Source: Limnephilus marmoratus (Eukaryota; Arthropoda; Insecta; Trichoptera; Limnephilidae). From it: a stretch of DNA of 64,000 nt. Position 1 is the first letter of the stretch, and every line of letters starts with the position of its first letter. Position numbers and translations under genes: made by a program. This document shows positions 46,177 through 57,118 of this stretch, one piece after another. The notes under the pieces were generated by a model that worked only from the letters and a program-made list of their open reading frames with translations, did not search any database and had not been told where the DNA came from. The stretch is taken from positions 7,893,721 to 7,957,720 of the forward strand of contig OU862928.1 of the NCBI GenBank assembly GCA_917880885.1. The letters run 5' to 3'.

Positions 46177-46942
46177 TCACTTTGAGCATTTTGCGCAAAC
46201 ACTGTTCACATTGTGAGCCACTTTAGAAAGGCGGCTAACTGTTGAATTGTTGCACTTGTAACTTGGTCGGTCGGCTACTTTGTCCAACCACACCACTCTT
46301 AGCACAAGAGACAGTTTCAAAGCTATTTCTCTCAGTAGCGTGGGGTTAGATAGACAGTCGCACTTTAAGCTACCGAGCGAGGCCACCGCATTTTGAACTG
46401 TTCCTGAGAATTCGATCAGCGCGACGTTTAATGCATCTTGCCATTTTTTCAAACATCAATGGTGCGATAGAAATTCTCTGGAAGGAAGGGGACATGGATA
46501 GCATAAAACTCACAGGATAATGGTGTCATTTGTATTCTAATATCTTTGGGTGTCACCTTCCACTTTGCACCGATTAACACTAAAGTTTGTCGCAGAACTC
46601 GTATCATAGAACATGGCTATCACTTTGAAGACTGTCAAGGCACTGAACTTGTGGCTTCACAGGTGTAGGTAGGAATAAGGATAATAATAGGATTAATTCC
46701 TAACAGTGAGCACTACCAAACCGATGTTCTAAGACATCCATTATTTCCGGTACTTGTGTGGGCTTACTGCGCTTTGTTTTCTTACATGGTGAATAGGGAA
46801 ACAATGTTGGAGACTTTTCCAAAGTCCGTTCCAATTCCTCTTCTTCCAATGCGAATTCTCGGAATATTTTATTTACTTCTTTCGCCTGTTCCCGCCTGTC
46901 ACTTCGCGGGGGGGTGAGCATGAAGGGGCTGATGACTGGCAC
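46177..46942 (-). pseudogene. BEL/Pao gag fragments
   Basis: 'PTQVPEIMDVLEHRFGS' (near 46715) and 'EFSGTVQNAVASLGSL' (near 46400) match in order 'TQVTEILDVLEQRYGG' and 'DFSGTVQNLVASLRSL' of the gag at 61447-63765. About 250 bases between them are missing or scrambled. The start of gag and the zinc knuckles were not found. Confidence 0.7.
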
Positions 46943-46969
46943 TGAACAGTCACGGTTATATAACGTTAC

Positions 46970-47300
46970 TAGCTACCGCCATCTACTGGATGGTAACCCA
47001 ACCTAGATAACCAAGTGTTGTTTCGATAAATCAACTCACACCGCCATCTGTTAGAAAATTATGGAACTTACAAATAATTACAATTGCCAAACTTACAAAG
47101 CCTTGTCCTATAACAAACATTTAATTAACTTTTAATCCGCAATAATAAATATTTATGTCAATAATCGAGATAAAAACTATCCCATCTTTTAAGTTGGACC
47201 AAATTTCCACAGTAAGCCAAATTTCATCAAAATCGGTTAAGTAGTTTCGGGTTTTATCTCAAACAAACATGGTAACGTGAGATTTTTATATATATATAAA
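46970..47300 (+). repeat. Dispersed repeat (ATCAAAATCGGTTAAGTAG family), copy 2
   Basis: Matches 32255-32600 over most of its length, in the same orientation, ending in a TATATATAAAG tail. Non-coding. Confidence 0.65.
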
Positions 47301-47399
47301 GATATAACATTTATGGTGTAGCACTCCGTCTGCCATTTTTTTTATTTTGATGACAATATAAGATAAAGTAAAATTACAGAATAAGTAAAAATACAAAGT

Positions 47400-47720
47400 A
47401 AAGTGGTTTGTTTACAGTCCTCCTCACTAGGTATTCCTGTTCCGAGGCGGACTGTATGTTGCTGAATGGGAGTTGATTTTTATTTCTTGATTTTCATTTA
47501 TGTTTGTTGTCTGCAGGTTGTATTGGGGTTACTTCATAATTTTAATGATTACCTCATCTTCCTGTTTACTTAACCATTATTTGACGTCTTTTTTAACATT
47601 TGTATCTCCATGGTGTTCTTAATTTCAATTGGAAGGGCAGTATATAATTTTGTAGCATTATTCTATCCATTTCCCGAATCTCAGCGGAAATCTTTTTCTT
47701 AGGGTTCTCATAGAGTTGTG
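47400..47720 (-). mobile_element. LINE C-terminal and 3' remnant
   Basis: On the minus strand 'ATKLYTALPIEIKNTMEIQM' matches the conserved ending of the LINEs elsewhere in this window. A tail with GTTCCGAGGCGG (plus strand) resembles about 20770-20870. It abuts a gypsy-like protease fragment, so one probably inserted into the other. Confidence 0.5.
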
Positions 47721-47985
47721 TTGACGCTATACTCAGTTTAGCTCCAATATCGAGGAATGCGGTGCTGCTGAGAGAGCCAATGTTTATCTAATTGATCGGC
47801 CTGGCCCGCAGAGTCATTTACCACACAGAAGTCCGCTTGAGTCGCGATCACAGATTGTTGCGGGTTGCATCTCTGACATCCGCTTCTAATTACAGCTAGA
47901 TTACCGCATCCATAGCATTTCATTTTTGGTTTGGGGTCCACAATTTCAGTCTCCGGGAGTCTCCTAGCCCTTCATATTCCTGACG
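47700..47985 (-). pseudogene. Gypsy-like gag zinc knuckle and protease start
   Basis: 'MKCYGCGNLAVIRSGCQRC' is a zinc-knuckle form I associate with moth Ty3/gypsy elements, and a shifted frame just after reads 'STAFLDIGAKLSIASTQLY', the retropepsin active site with DIG where DTG or DSG is usual. The fragment is cut off by LINE sequence. It has frameshifts and cannot be functional. Confidence 0.6.
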
Positions 47986-48780
47986 TACACGGCATTGATT
48001 TGCGTTTTGTCCACGGCGACTACAGATTGTAAACAGAAAGGGCTTAGGGTAAGCCAGCACAAACATGTATTATAAAGAAGTCTCACTTGTTGCGAGAGGG
48101 GATGCCGGAACCTTACCTTTTGGAGTACATTCCTAGGTGTTCCAAAGACCAGCTCAGCGGAAATAAACGCAATAACTCTTCTCGGGTCATGAGGTCAAAT
48201 AGCTAGCAATACTTTGTAAAAATTGGAGGGTTCAGTCATTCCATTCAAACTACATATTTGTGGTAATTAGTCCATGTTTATTCCACGATAACACAATACA
48301 AGTAGGCACATGGTAAAAACAGCTGGTTAGTTAATTATTCCCTAGCTTTGCAACTAATCAATTTCAATCTCTCTCTCTCTCGGCAGTCTTCGCCATCGCG
48401 CGCAGGTCTGCCGCGTATTTTAACATGGAATCAGGCGCTTAAAAAGGGGGGTAATTACATAGAAACTCACAGAAGCTGCTGGGGAGGCGTGGGCGGCTTC
48501 CCGACCTGGTCAGTTATCCCTCGGAGGTGGCTAATGACTTCCGTCGTAGTTTAACACATGGCCACTTCAATATCACAGTCGACATCATGCAAAAATGTCA
48601 ACACTCCGTGCGACAAGTCTAATTACTTGCGAGGCGCCAAACGAGCCTCGCACAAACAAAAGCCGCGCGAATTTGGGCCGCCCCGAAGCCAGCGTTACTG
48701 GCGCGGACATGGGGTACTGTACTCAAGCGAGGCCGGGCGCCAACTGTATTCGGCGCGCCGGTGACCTAATTTGAATGTTC
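47986..48780 (-). other. Possible gypsy LTR and leader remnant
   Basis: On the minus strand ATACAGTTGGCGCCCGG (near 48745) resembles a tRNA primer-binding site after an LTR end, and GTGGAATAAACATGG (near 48275) is a poly(A)-like signal. A CT run lies at about 48369-48380. I could not define LTR boundaries. No gene. Confidence 0.3.
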
Positions 48781-49978
48781 TAGAATGAACCAAAAGAGTG
48801 ATGGAATGATCCCTTACAAATCTTACGTTCTACACTGTTTGTTATGCTGTGTTTTCTAACAAGATATTGCACCGAAATCTGTCCTTCCCATCCGTGATGA
48901 ATTTTGTTGATCCGTGATGAGTTTAGTTGGATCCGCGGCTTGTAGTTTGGCACTTCTGTAAACTCTCCTCCACTGCCTAATTTAATTTCAGATGTGATTA
49001 TTTTACCAAATGTAACTTACTGGAAGGAATGAATTGTAGAACCTACCCCATTAATTAATTTGGTACACCTGTAATACATGCTAGGTACATTTTTAAAGTG
49101 AAAAGCACTTCTGACAACTTCAGTCATGGGCCCGCCTCTGCTGAACAGTAGTTTTTTTCTAAGAAATTGCTAAAAAAAAGACCTAAAACTTATTTGAAAA
49201 TAGTTTAACTTTTACCCAAAATCAACAATCAATTTCAATAATCATTGTATTTGGTCTAACCTTTTCATATTTCTTATTTGTGAAATTGCGTGCTTTACGT
49301 AGCAGGTCTGCAAATGTGTTAATACTCTCCCGAGGTACGTAGCCTCGTATTTTGATCCAAAGGAGATAGTAAATCATGTCAATTTGCACTGTCAGGATGA
49401 TTGGTCACTTAAATAAGACAATATTGTTGGCTGCAGCGGTGGCACCCTTCTCTCCCATCTGTTGATGACAAGTTTCTGGTAGGCGGGGGCCTCCGAGGTG
49501 GCACTAGCGTATGATTTGACGGGTGGAGCCTGTGGTTGACAGGGAGGGGTGGTCTGCTTATCAGGGTATCAATCTTATCAGTTAGACCCCTTTGTACCTG
49601 TTTGACCTCAGAAAAAACTTGCATGCGTGCTATCGCCGCAATCAACAGACAGCTACAGCAATAAAGTTCTTCTTAATGTCGTCCAGTTGTTCGAAAATGG
49701 ACGCCCTTTCTTCCTTAGTGAGCTTGCTTTTCCCGAGAGTTCCTGTAATATTACTAATATTTTTCAATTCAGGAATGAGGGTTTCTATATTGAAAGGGGC
49801 TGTTGTTGAAATGATTCCTCATCTCGCTGCCGTTTGTGATTTGCCTGGTTTGGGAGGCTCTTGTTTTATTATTTACCTGACTTTACTCGATGGGACAGAC
49901 AGGTTCTGTGGAAACGGATAATTAGAGCCACTGAAAGAAAATGCATGAACTCTCGCATGCTCCCAGCCTGCCCCTGTC
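48781..49978 (-). other. Retrotransposon gag-like remnants, poorly resolved
   Basis: Minus-strand pieces 'KLTKEERASIFEQLDDIKKN' (near 49700) and 'ARMQVFSEVKQVQRGLTDKI' with a following Pro-rich stretch (near 49600-49500) look like coiled-coil gag N-termini. Stops and frame changes are frequent. Nothing firm was seen in 48781-49400. Confidence 0.3.
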
Positions 49979-50836
49979 TCTAGATCTCCACCGTTCAACC
50001 CGCTGATCACCACCAGGGAATTAGTTAAATCTGTACAATGTAAGATGTATTCCTTGCTAGTCAAGATCTAGATCCCCGCCGTTCAACCCGCTGATCACCA
50101 CCAGGGAATTAGTTAAATCTGTGCAATGTAAAATGTATTCCTTGCTAGTCGAGATCTAGATCCCCGCCGTTCAATCCGCTGATCACCACCAGGGAATTAG
50201 TTAAATCTGTACAATGTAAGATGTATTCCTTGCTAGTCAAGATCTAGATCCTCGCCGTTCAACCCGCTGATCACCACCAGGGAATTAGTTAAATCTGTAC
50301 AATGTAAGATGTATTCCTTGCTAGTCGAGATCTAGATCCTCGCCGTTCAATCCGCTGATCACCATCAGGGAATTAGTTAAATCTGTACAATGTAAGATGT
50401 ATTCCTTGCTAGTCAAGATCTAGATCCCCGCCGTTCAACCCGCTGATCACCACCAGGGAATTAGTTAAATCTGTACAATGTAAGATGTATTCCTTGCTAG
50501 TCAAGATCTAGATCCTCGCCGTTCAACCCGCTGATCACCACCAGGGAATTAGTTAAATCTGTACAATGTAAGATGTATTCCTTGCTAGTCGAGATCTAGA
50601 TCCTCGCCGTTCAATCCGCTGATCACCACCAGGGAATTAGTTAAATCTGTACAATGTAAGATGTATTCCTTGCTAGTCAAGATCTAGATCCTCGCCGTTC
50701 AATCCGCTGATCACCACCAGGGAATTAGTTAAATCTGTACAATGTAAGATGTATTCCTTGCTAGTCAAGATCTAGATCCTTGCCGTTCAACCCGCTGATT
50801 ACCATCAGGGAATTAGTCAAATCTGTACAATGTAAG
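49979..50836. repeat. 88-bp tandem array, about 10 copies
   Basis: CCGTTCAA recurs at 49991, 50079, 50167, 50255, 50343, 50431, 50519, 50607, 50695 and 50783, every step exactly 88 bases. Copies differ by only a few substitutions. Most junctions contain the palindrome GATCTAGATC. 88 is not a multiple of three, so no repeated peptide is encoded. Confidence 0.95.
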
Positions 50837-51142
50837 ACTCACCATTGTCTCACAAACTGAAGTTGTAATGTGGCAAGTGAGCAACACTATTTTTTTCAGC
50901 GGTTTTCAGTAATTGACACAATGTCAGACTCTATCACAAACCCTCCCACCGTGCAAACTATAAACATGTGGTTTATAGTTTAATAGGCGGAAGATCAATT
51001 TAAAATTGGAAAATTTTCTAATGGTATGCAGTTGCCTGTAAAAGAGGAACTTAATTCCATATTATGGTTTAGTAACCTTTTGTATATACCTTTAAACTGC
51101 ACTACATTAGGATTATTATTGTACCCTCCATGTTTGCGAATG

Positions 51143-51724
51143 TTACCCAACAAAATCTCGAAGGCGATATGTAGCCATATATTTTAAACGTTGTTCCTTT
51201 TCTACTAATGTAGTATGTAAGTGCTTCAAGCTTTCAATGCAAATAAGGAAACCGAGAAATCCAGTTTTCCACTTACAATTTACTAATTTCTTTTTATTCA
51301 CTTTAAGAGTAATACGTTCCCGAATATCCCGTCTATTATAATTATAAATATGAAGGGACAGGATATATTCTTTGGCTTTTTCTAAATAATTTATTATGTC
51401 ACCTGCATTTTGCGGGCGTATTGGTCGTTTAAATCCAAATTTATGAAGTGCTCTTGAATTAAAAATGTCAAACCCATTATTAAATATCGTAATAAAATCG
51501 ATAGTTGCTTCAGTATTTTTGAAACCTGGTAATATTGATAGATTCTGACATAATTTTAGAGCATTAACAACAATTATACTCGGAGGAATTTTCACCAGAG
51601 CTGATTCATCCACTGGAATTTTGCACATCTCTACGATACGATCGCGCTGATGCTCAATAATTTCCGCCCGCTTCCCACAAGCTATCTGAAGAATAGCGTC
51701 GTTTTTCGCAACACTTCCCCCCAA
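51143..51724 (-). pseudogene. P-element-like transposase C-terminal fragment
   Basis: A 193-codon frame with 'FNNGFDIFNSRALHKFGFKR', 'AKEYILSLHIY' and 'WKTGFLGFLICIESLKHLH'. The order 'F.d.FD.fNSR...rP...' then 'KTgFLGF..ci.SL' is that of P-element/THAP9-type transposases, after the catalytic core. The N-terminal THAP finger and most of the DDE domain are absent. It lies between two tandem arrays. The THAP exon at 5586 belongs to the same broad superfamily but nothing links the two. Confidence 0.65.
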
Positions 51725-51873
51725 AAACCTCTTGAAACTTCTCTTTCAAGGTCTCCGGCGAAAGTTCAGCGTCAGGCTGACAGCCAGGTTAGGATGCTCT
51801 GTATAGAGTCCTGGATGACCTGCCTTTTTTGAAGCGCTACATGGGAAATTGCTGCAAAGGCCTCTCCATTCCC

Positions 51874-52775
51874 GTAGAGTGCACGCTCCCGATCTCAACG
51901 TTCCCTGTATGATGCAGTATTAGAACTTGTTGACGGGAAGGTGTTATGAAGTAATTCTGTTGTTTTCCTGTGGTACAATGCTTCTACTGGCAGCAAGTAT
52001 CGCTACCCGGCAGTCTGCAAGTAGAGTGCACGCTCCTGATCTCAACGTTCCCTGTATGATGCAGTATTAGAACTTGTTGACGAGAAGGTGTTATGAAGTA
52101 ATTCTGTTGTTTACCTGTGGTACAATGCCTCTGTTGGCAACAAGTATCGCTACCCGGCAGTCTGTAAGTAGAGTGCACGCTCCCGATGTCAACGTTCCCT
52201 GTAAGATGCAGTATTAGAACTTGTTGACGGGAAGGTGTTATGAAGTAATTCTGTTGTTTACCTGTGGTACAATACCTCTATTGGCAGCAAGTATCACTAC
52301 CCGGCAGTCTGCAAGTAGAGTACGCTTCCGATCTCAACGTTCCCTGTATGATGCAGTATTAGAACTTGTTGACGGGAAGGTGTTATGAAGTAATTCTGTT
52401 GTTTACCTGTGGTACAATACCTCTATTGGCAGCAAGTATCGCTACCCGGCAGTCTGCAAGTAGAGTACGCTTCCGATCTCAACGTTCCCTGTATGATGCA
52501 GTATTAGAACTTGTTGACGGGAAGGTGTTATGAAGTAATTCTGTTGTTTACCTGTGGTACAATGCCTCTGTTGGCAGCAAGTATCGCTGCCCGGCAGTCT
52601 GCAAGTAGAGTGCACGCTCCCGATCTCAACGTTCCCTGTATGACGCAGTATTAGAACTTCTTGACGGGAAGGTGTTATGAAGTGATTCTGTTGTTTACCT
52701 GTGGTACAATGCCTCTGTTGTCAGCAAGTATCGCTACCAGGCAGTCTGCAAGTAGAGTGCAGTGTTAGAACTTGG
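51874..52775. repeat. ~147-bp tandem array, six copies
   Basis: GTAGAGT begins units at 51874, 52021, 52168, 52315, 52460, 52605 and 52752: five steps of 147, 147, 147, 145 and 145, then 147. The two short units lack the same 2 bases (GTAGAGTACGC instead of GTAGAGTGCACGC). Copies are about 95 percent alike by eye. The last, partial unit ends near 52775. Confidence 0.95.
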
Positions 52776-53033
52776 TTGTAATTGTTTTGGTTGCATTTGA
52801 CTTGCAAGTTCTTTTTATATTAGCTTGCATTTTTGAAGTAGAGATGCATAGTATTGTGTCTAAATGTGAATCCGATAACCGAGAACAGTGTTTGTTTTTT
52901 TCGATTTTAAAAAAGTTTGGTCACAAATATAATATGTACATACTACCAAACATAGTAATTATTGTTTGTGAGATTTGTGAGATCTTTTTGAAATTAGCAA
53001 ACCGGTTTTCAAACTATTAATGCACTAATAATT

Positions 53034-53465
53034 TTAGTATTTTGCCAAACAAAATTTATCCCAACTTCTTCTACTGCTTTCTTGCATTTTGGAAAATGAT
53101 GAAATTTTATTTCTTGATAAATAATGATAGTTTATTTTAAATGATTTAGCATATGAATACATATTGCATATCAATTTATTTTTTCCCTGTATACGTTTAT
53201 TGAGTTGATTCAGTTCAGCAGTCAAATCAGTTAAAAACCCAACATTTCCAGCCCACTGGTTGTTGGAAAGTTCGTGTATTGCTTTTCCTTTCATCTCCAT
53301 GAAGTTACAAATTTATTACCTCAATTAAAAAAGTTGTTGAAGTGCTGCTCCTTGGCTTAGCCATCTTGCTGCACAGTAATACATCACGTCACCATATTCT
53401 GCTTCCATATCTGAAAACTTTTGGAACTGGCGGTGAGTAAGCCCATCTTTTCTTATAAAATTAAT
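53034..53465 (-). pseudogene. ZBED5/GTF2IRD2-like hAT fragment
   Basis: Minus strand, in order: 'GLTHRQFQKFSDMEAEYGDV' with 'YYCAARWLSQGAALQQLF', a stop, then 'FLTDLTAELNQLNKRIQGKN' and 'LICNMYSYAKSF'. This succession is that of the hAT-derived ZBED5/FAM200/GTF2IRD2 group ('HRQF..fl....eY.dv.yy..vRWLSrG..L' then 'FL.DlT.hLN.LN..LQGk..li'). At least one stop near 53325. The BED finger and the dimerisation domain are missing. Confidence 0.75.
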
Positions 53466-53670
53466 AGCAGGTACAACGAGGGTTGCCAGCTCCCGTTTTA
53501 TGTATTCGAGGATTTGATACGATTAAATAAAGGACAGGATGAAAATAAAGGACATCAATATTTTTTTAATAAAATACTGTTATGGTATCAGTAGCGACAT
53601 TAATAAAAAACACAGGAAATAAATATAAACACAAGAAGTATGCGTGACAATTATAAAGAAGAAAAAAACA

Positions 53671-54235
53671 AAAGAAAGTTAATATTTTTCCTTCTTCAGG
53701 AGTAATTCTGCCAACTCCTGTTGAGCTTCAGCAGCTAAGCGTTCAGCAAAGGCCTTCCGCAGGTGCAGCTGGTGAAGCTCAGCTTCTCGCGCGTCCTTCC
53801 TCTTGATGGTATCTTGACTTTCATCAAAATACTCAATTTTCCTCCTCGTAATGGTGCTAAGATTTCTCCTCAATATGGCCGGAGTAACGGTACATTTCTT
53901 CTTTGAACCTGCAAATAATGAAAAATTTGTAAATGCATCGTCTTAACGGTAAAACAATTTTAATTGCAAATGAGATGAAGCTGCACAAATAATTGTTTTA
54001 GTTCAGACCTGTTACTAATGAAGAGGTCATCTTTCTTTTGAAAATTGGCTTTTCAACGCTCATCAAGTCGTCTTCCTCCTCCTCCTGGTCAGAGCTCAAA
54101 GGTACAGCTGCAGGTACCTGTACAGCTACAACACCTTGACCGTCAGCTTCAGCTTCGTTTACTTCCACCAGCTCGATGGCGGGTACGCTGGTGGTGGTGG
54201 AAGGGTTGCTTGCTCAACGTACCGGGGTACCCTAC
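53671..54235 (-). CDS. Two-exon C-terminal gene fragment, acidic plus coiled coil
   Basis: Upstream exon (about 54235-54010): Thr/Ser-rich, then 'SDQEEEEDDLMSVEKPIFKR', ending at a GTCTGA donor. Downstream exon (from about 53909): 'SKKKCTVTPAILRRNLSTIT', then a charged helix ('DAREAELHQLHLRKAFAERL') to TAA. The phases fit across the intron. The layout (acidic linker then C-terminal coiled coil) resembles Myb/SANT- or MADF-type proteins that accompany Harbinger transposons, but no DNA-binding domain is present. I cannot name it. The upstream end is bordered by LINE sequence. Confidence 0.45.
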
Positions 54236-54284
54236 AAAATGATGAACACTAATAAAATTTTACTTTTTCAACATCTCACATTCC

Positions 54285-56478
54285 AAACTAATGCAAAAAC
54301 TATCAAACACTGGAATAAATGGGAATGAACTTAGTATTATTCGAAATTACCTTTCAAACCGTAAACAAAGTGTAAAAATCAACAACTGCCTCAGCAATCA
54401 ACTGCCAATTAGTTTTGGCGTGCCTCAAGGAAGCGTCCTGGGTCCCACTTTATTCCTAATTTACATAAATGAACTGTGTAATCTGCCTATTGATGCCAAA
54501 ATCGTTAGTTTCGCTGATGATACGATTCTCCTCTTCAAATCAAGTAACTGGTATGATGTTTACATAAAAGCAAACAGGGGTATAGCTATTGTTAAAAGAT
54601 GGTTAGACAACAATACACTAACAATGAATGTGTCAAAAACCAAATACATTGAGTTTAGTATTAATACGTCCCTAAGTAACCCAGAAAATAATATTCAAAT
54701 ATGTGCTTGCCCCCCGTCAAAAGCTAATATATGTGATTGCCCTCATCTAGAACTTGTTACAAAAATCAAATACTTGGGTATTATTCTTGACAGTAATTTA
54801 AAGTGGAAAGAACATATTATCACTACAGCAAACAAACTTCGAAAATCTATATATGTACGGGACAGGCACTGTAGTCGCCAGCCGCACAGACGATGAAGCG
54901 GGAAGTTGCCGGCTGGCCGTTTCGACGCCTAGGGAGAAAGGGAGAAAAATGGTAGGGAGATGGAAAAGTGGGGAAAAAGTGAGGGAAAAATGGGGAGAAA
55001 TGTGGGGAAAGGGATAAATGGATCGGTGGCGAGGGGAAGAAGGGAGGAAGAGGGGAAACCTGCGTCTTGATAAAGACGTTTCGATAAGTTGTATGGCGGA
55101 GTCCTCAGGGTGGGTGGTTCGGCCAGGGCCAAGAAGAAGTCCAAGTTTTCCAGTGGTAGATCGGAGAAGGCAGAAGAGAAGGCGAGAGATGCTGATGTAG
55201 TGATGAGATCTGGAGCTCTGCCGATCTGGCGAAATGTCGGCCGTATTTAAAGGGCTCTCAGCCGGGAGTCTGCCCATAGAAGGCCCTTTTTTCATCTCAA
55301 TTCTCAGAACTGAGATGAGTTCTTAGAAATCTCATTGTCTAGAGTTGAAAACGCCACTGCGTTCGTTCCGCTGTTGCGTAACGAAGCAAAAAACGCCACA
55401 CCGTTCAATCTCGCCCTACACTCTACGCTTCTCCGATATTTTGTTTATTTATGAGTTTGCACAATTTCGAGACATATTTAGAAGAATGCAGCCAATTTGT
55501 GCAAATTGAAATGAAACAAGGTTGCACAAATTGGACACATAGAAGTAGGCTCTGCATAAAATTGAATTTGCGCAAATGTTGTAGGTATGTACAACAGCCC
55601 AAGAAGGCTTTGCACAAATCACAATTTTATGCAAAGTAGTTAGATAAGTAATGTGTAGGTTTATACACATGAGATAAGATCAAATATATAGTTTTATGTT
55701 AATGACAGAGCTTTGCGTAAATTGGATCTGCGCGAAGGTTTGTATAGAAACGGATTCGCACAGATCGAATTCACTCAAAGGGAAAAGGTTAAAAATAAAT
55801 GGAGATGAAGGTGGGGTCAAGCGTTGTTCTTTTGTCTTTAAACCGACTGCTATGACCCCTAATTAATTTTATTATTGTAAAACATAAAAATATTATAAAC
55901 TTTAACATAATTATAATCTTAAATATAATCTTAAATCTACGTCCGGTACATCATACCTTTTTAGACAAACTCGCAACTTTCTTAAATTGAACCAACTCAA
56001 AACAATTTACTATGCACTATGTCAATCTCTAATCGAGTATGGTATCATAGCCTGGGGAGGAGCAAACGCTGCCGCTATTGATCCGATCTCTAAAGCCCAG
56101 AAACTAATTATAAAGATTATTCTAAAACTACCAATCACAAGCAGTTCGGATGAAATCTTTAAGAGAATCGGTGTTTTGGACATTAGGCAACTTTATGCCA
56201 AAAATATACTATTTTATCTATTCAAACATAGAACTGTTTTTGAAAATATCCAAACTGTTCGTGATACGAGAACCAAAGGGCAAAATCTCTTACTTATCCC
56301 TTTCGCCAAAACAACGTTTGGTCAAAGAAACTTCAGGTACTTTGCAACAAAACTTTATAATACACTTCCACTGACCATTAGACAGCACACTAATCACGTA
56401 AAATACAAAACAGATACCAAGTTTTGGATCACTACCAAAGACAGATCATATATCAACAATATTTTTAGAACCTCCTAA
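54285..56478 (+). pseudogene. LINE reverse transcriptase, split by insertion
   Basis: First part: 'IIRNYLSNRKQSVKINNCLS', 'SFGVPQGSVLGPTLFLIYIN', 'VSFADDTILLF' (catalytic Asp pair near 54518), 'MNVSKTKYIEF', 'IKYLGIILD'. Second part: 'IYYALCQSLIEYGIIAWGGA', then 'FGQRNFRYFATKLYNTLP' and a natural stop at 56476. Apart from truncation and the insert, the two parts have no stop between 54285 and the break or after 55951. The endonuclease and the first RT motifs are missing. Confidence 0.85.
54854..55950. mobile_element. LTR-like insertion (possible solo LTR)
   Basis: Starts TGTACGGGAC and ends GTCCGGTACA, near-perfect inverted termini with the TG...CA form of LTRs. 1,097 bp. The flanks are ATATA (54849-54853) and TCATA (55951-55955), a possible but imperfect 5-bp duplication. 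Removing the insert plus one flank copy puts the two LINE parts in one frame. A TATTTAAAG box lies near 55240. No internal coding region recognised. Confidence 0.55.
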
Positions 56479-56754
56479 TGCATGCCAACCCATTGATATG
56501 ATGCTGATTGTTCTTGTACTTTTAACTCTAAATGTAAATAATATTGTTGTTGTTATCCTTTATATAATATTTTAAAACTATTTATGTTAAAATGCGCCTG
56601 CTCTCAACACAGGAACTCCTAGTGAGACAGGCACAGCACAAATACCTATGTAACATTAAAAAAAATTAAGATTATAATAAAAATAAAAAATAAAACATAC
56701 ATAAACATTATTATGTCATTTTGTACACTCGCATGTTCGACATCTGGTTTTGTT

Positions 56755-57118
56755 TATATGTTACTGTAAAAGCCCGAACTACGGTGAATCCTAAGACTTT
56801 CCGGTAAATCCTAAGATTTACCAACTCTTAATGATAAAAGTCCGAACCGTTCTATAATCATCGTTCACCAACCTAACCTAACCTAACATGTACTAAATTC
56901 TAATGGTAAAAGCCCGAAAAAATCGTTTATAATATTTAAATAAGAAACGATTTTTTCGGGCTTTTACCATTAGAATTTAGTACATGTTAGGTTAGGTTAG
57001 GTTGGTGAACGATGATTATAGAACGGTTCGGACTTTTATCATTAAGAGTTGGTAAATCTTAGGATTTACTGGAAAATCTTAGGATTTACCAATATTCGGA
57101 CTTTTACGGTAACATATA
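56755..57118. repeat. 174-bp-arm palindrome with CCTAA repeats
   Basis: 56755-56928 is the reverse complement of 56945-57118 with a 16-nt loop. The inner ~125 bp of each arm appear identical; differences are confined to the outer ~50 bp. Arms contain (CCTAA)3 and a thrice-recurring CCTAAGA-type motif. Probably a foldback MITE. Non-coding. Confidence 0.9.

Larger units (their letters stand above)
44900..46950 (-). mobile_element. Decayed BEL/Pao retrotransposon
   Basis: On the minus strand, pieces appear in element order: gag (46942-46700, then 46452-46177), then reverse transcriptase (45504 to about 44930). All are broken. The gag pieces resemble the larger BEL unit at 60505-63765. The element begins about 270 bases past the INTS8 poly(A) signal. 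No LTRs recognised. Confidence 0.7.
54262..56700 (+). mobile_element. LINE fragment interrupted by an LTR-like insertion
   Basis: The reverse transcriptase core starts truncated at about 54285 and continues to 54853; the rest resumes at 55951 and ends in a 3' region with AATAAA-like signals to about 56700. It is related to the LINE at 7180-11160. The gap is filled by 54854-55950. Confidence 0.85.

Noticed and set aside
45708..46202. Long overlapping open frames on both strands at 45.7-46.2 kb as host genes
   Set aside because: No recognisable domain. They lie between gag and reverse transcriptase pieces of the decayed BEL element and are probably chance frames in GC-richer remnant sequence.
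5586..51724. THAP exon at 5586 and the P-element-like fragment at 51143 as parts of one gene
   Set aside because: They are on opposite strands and 45 kb apart, with INTS8 between.
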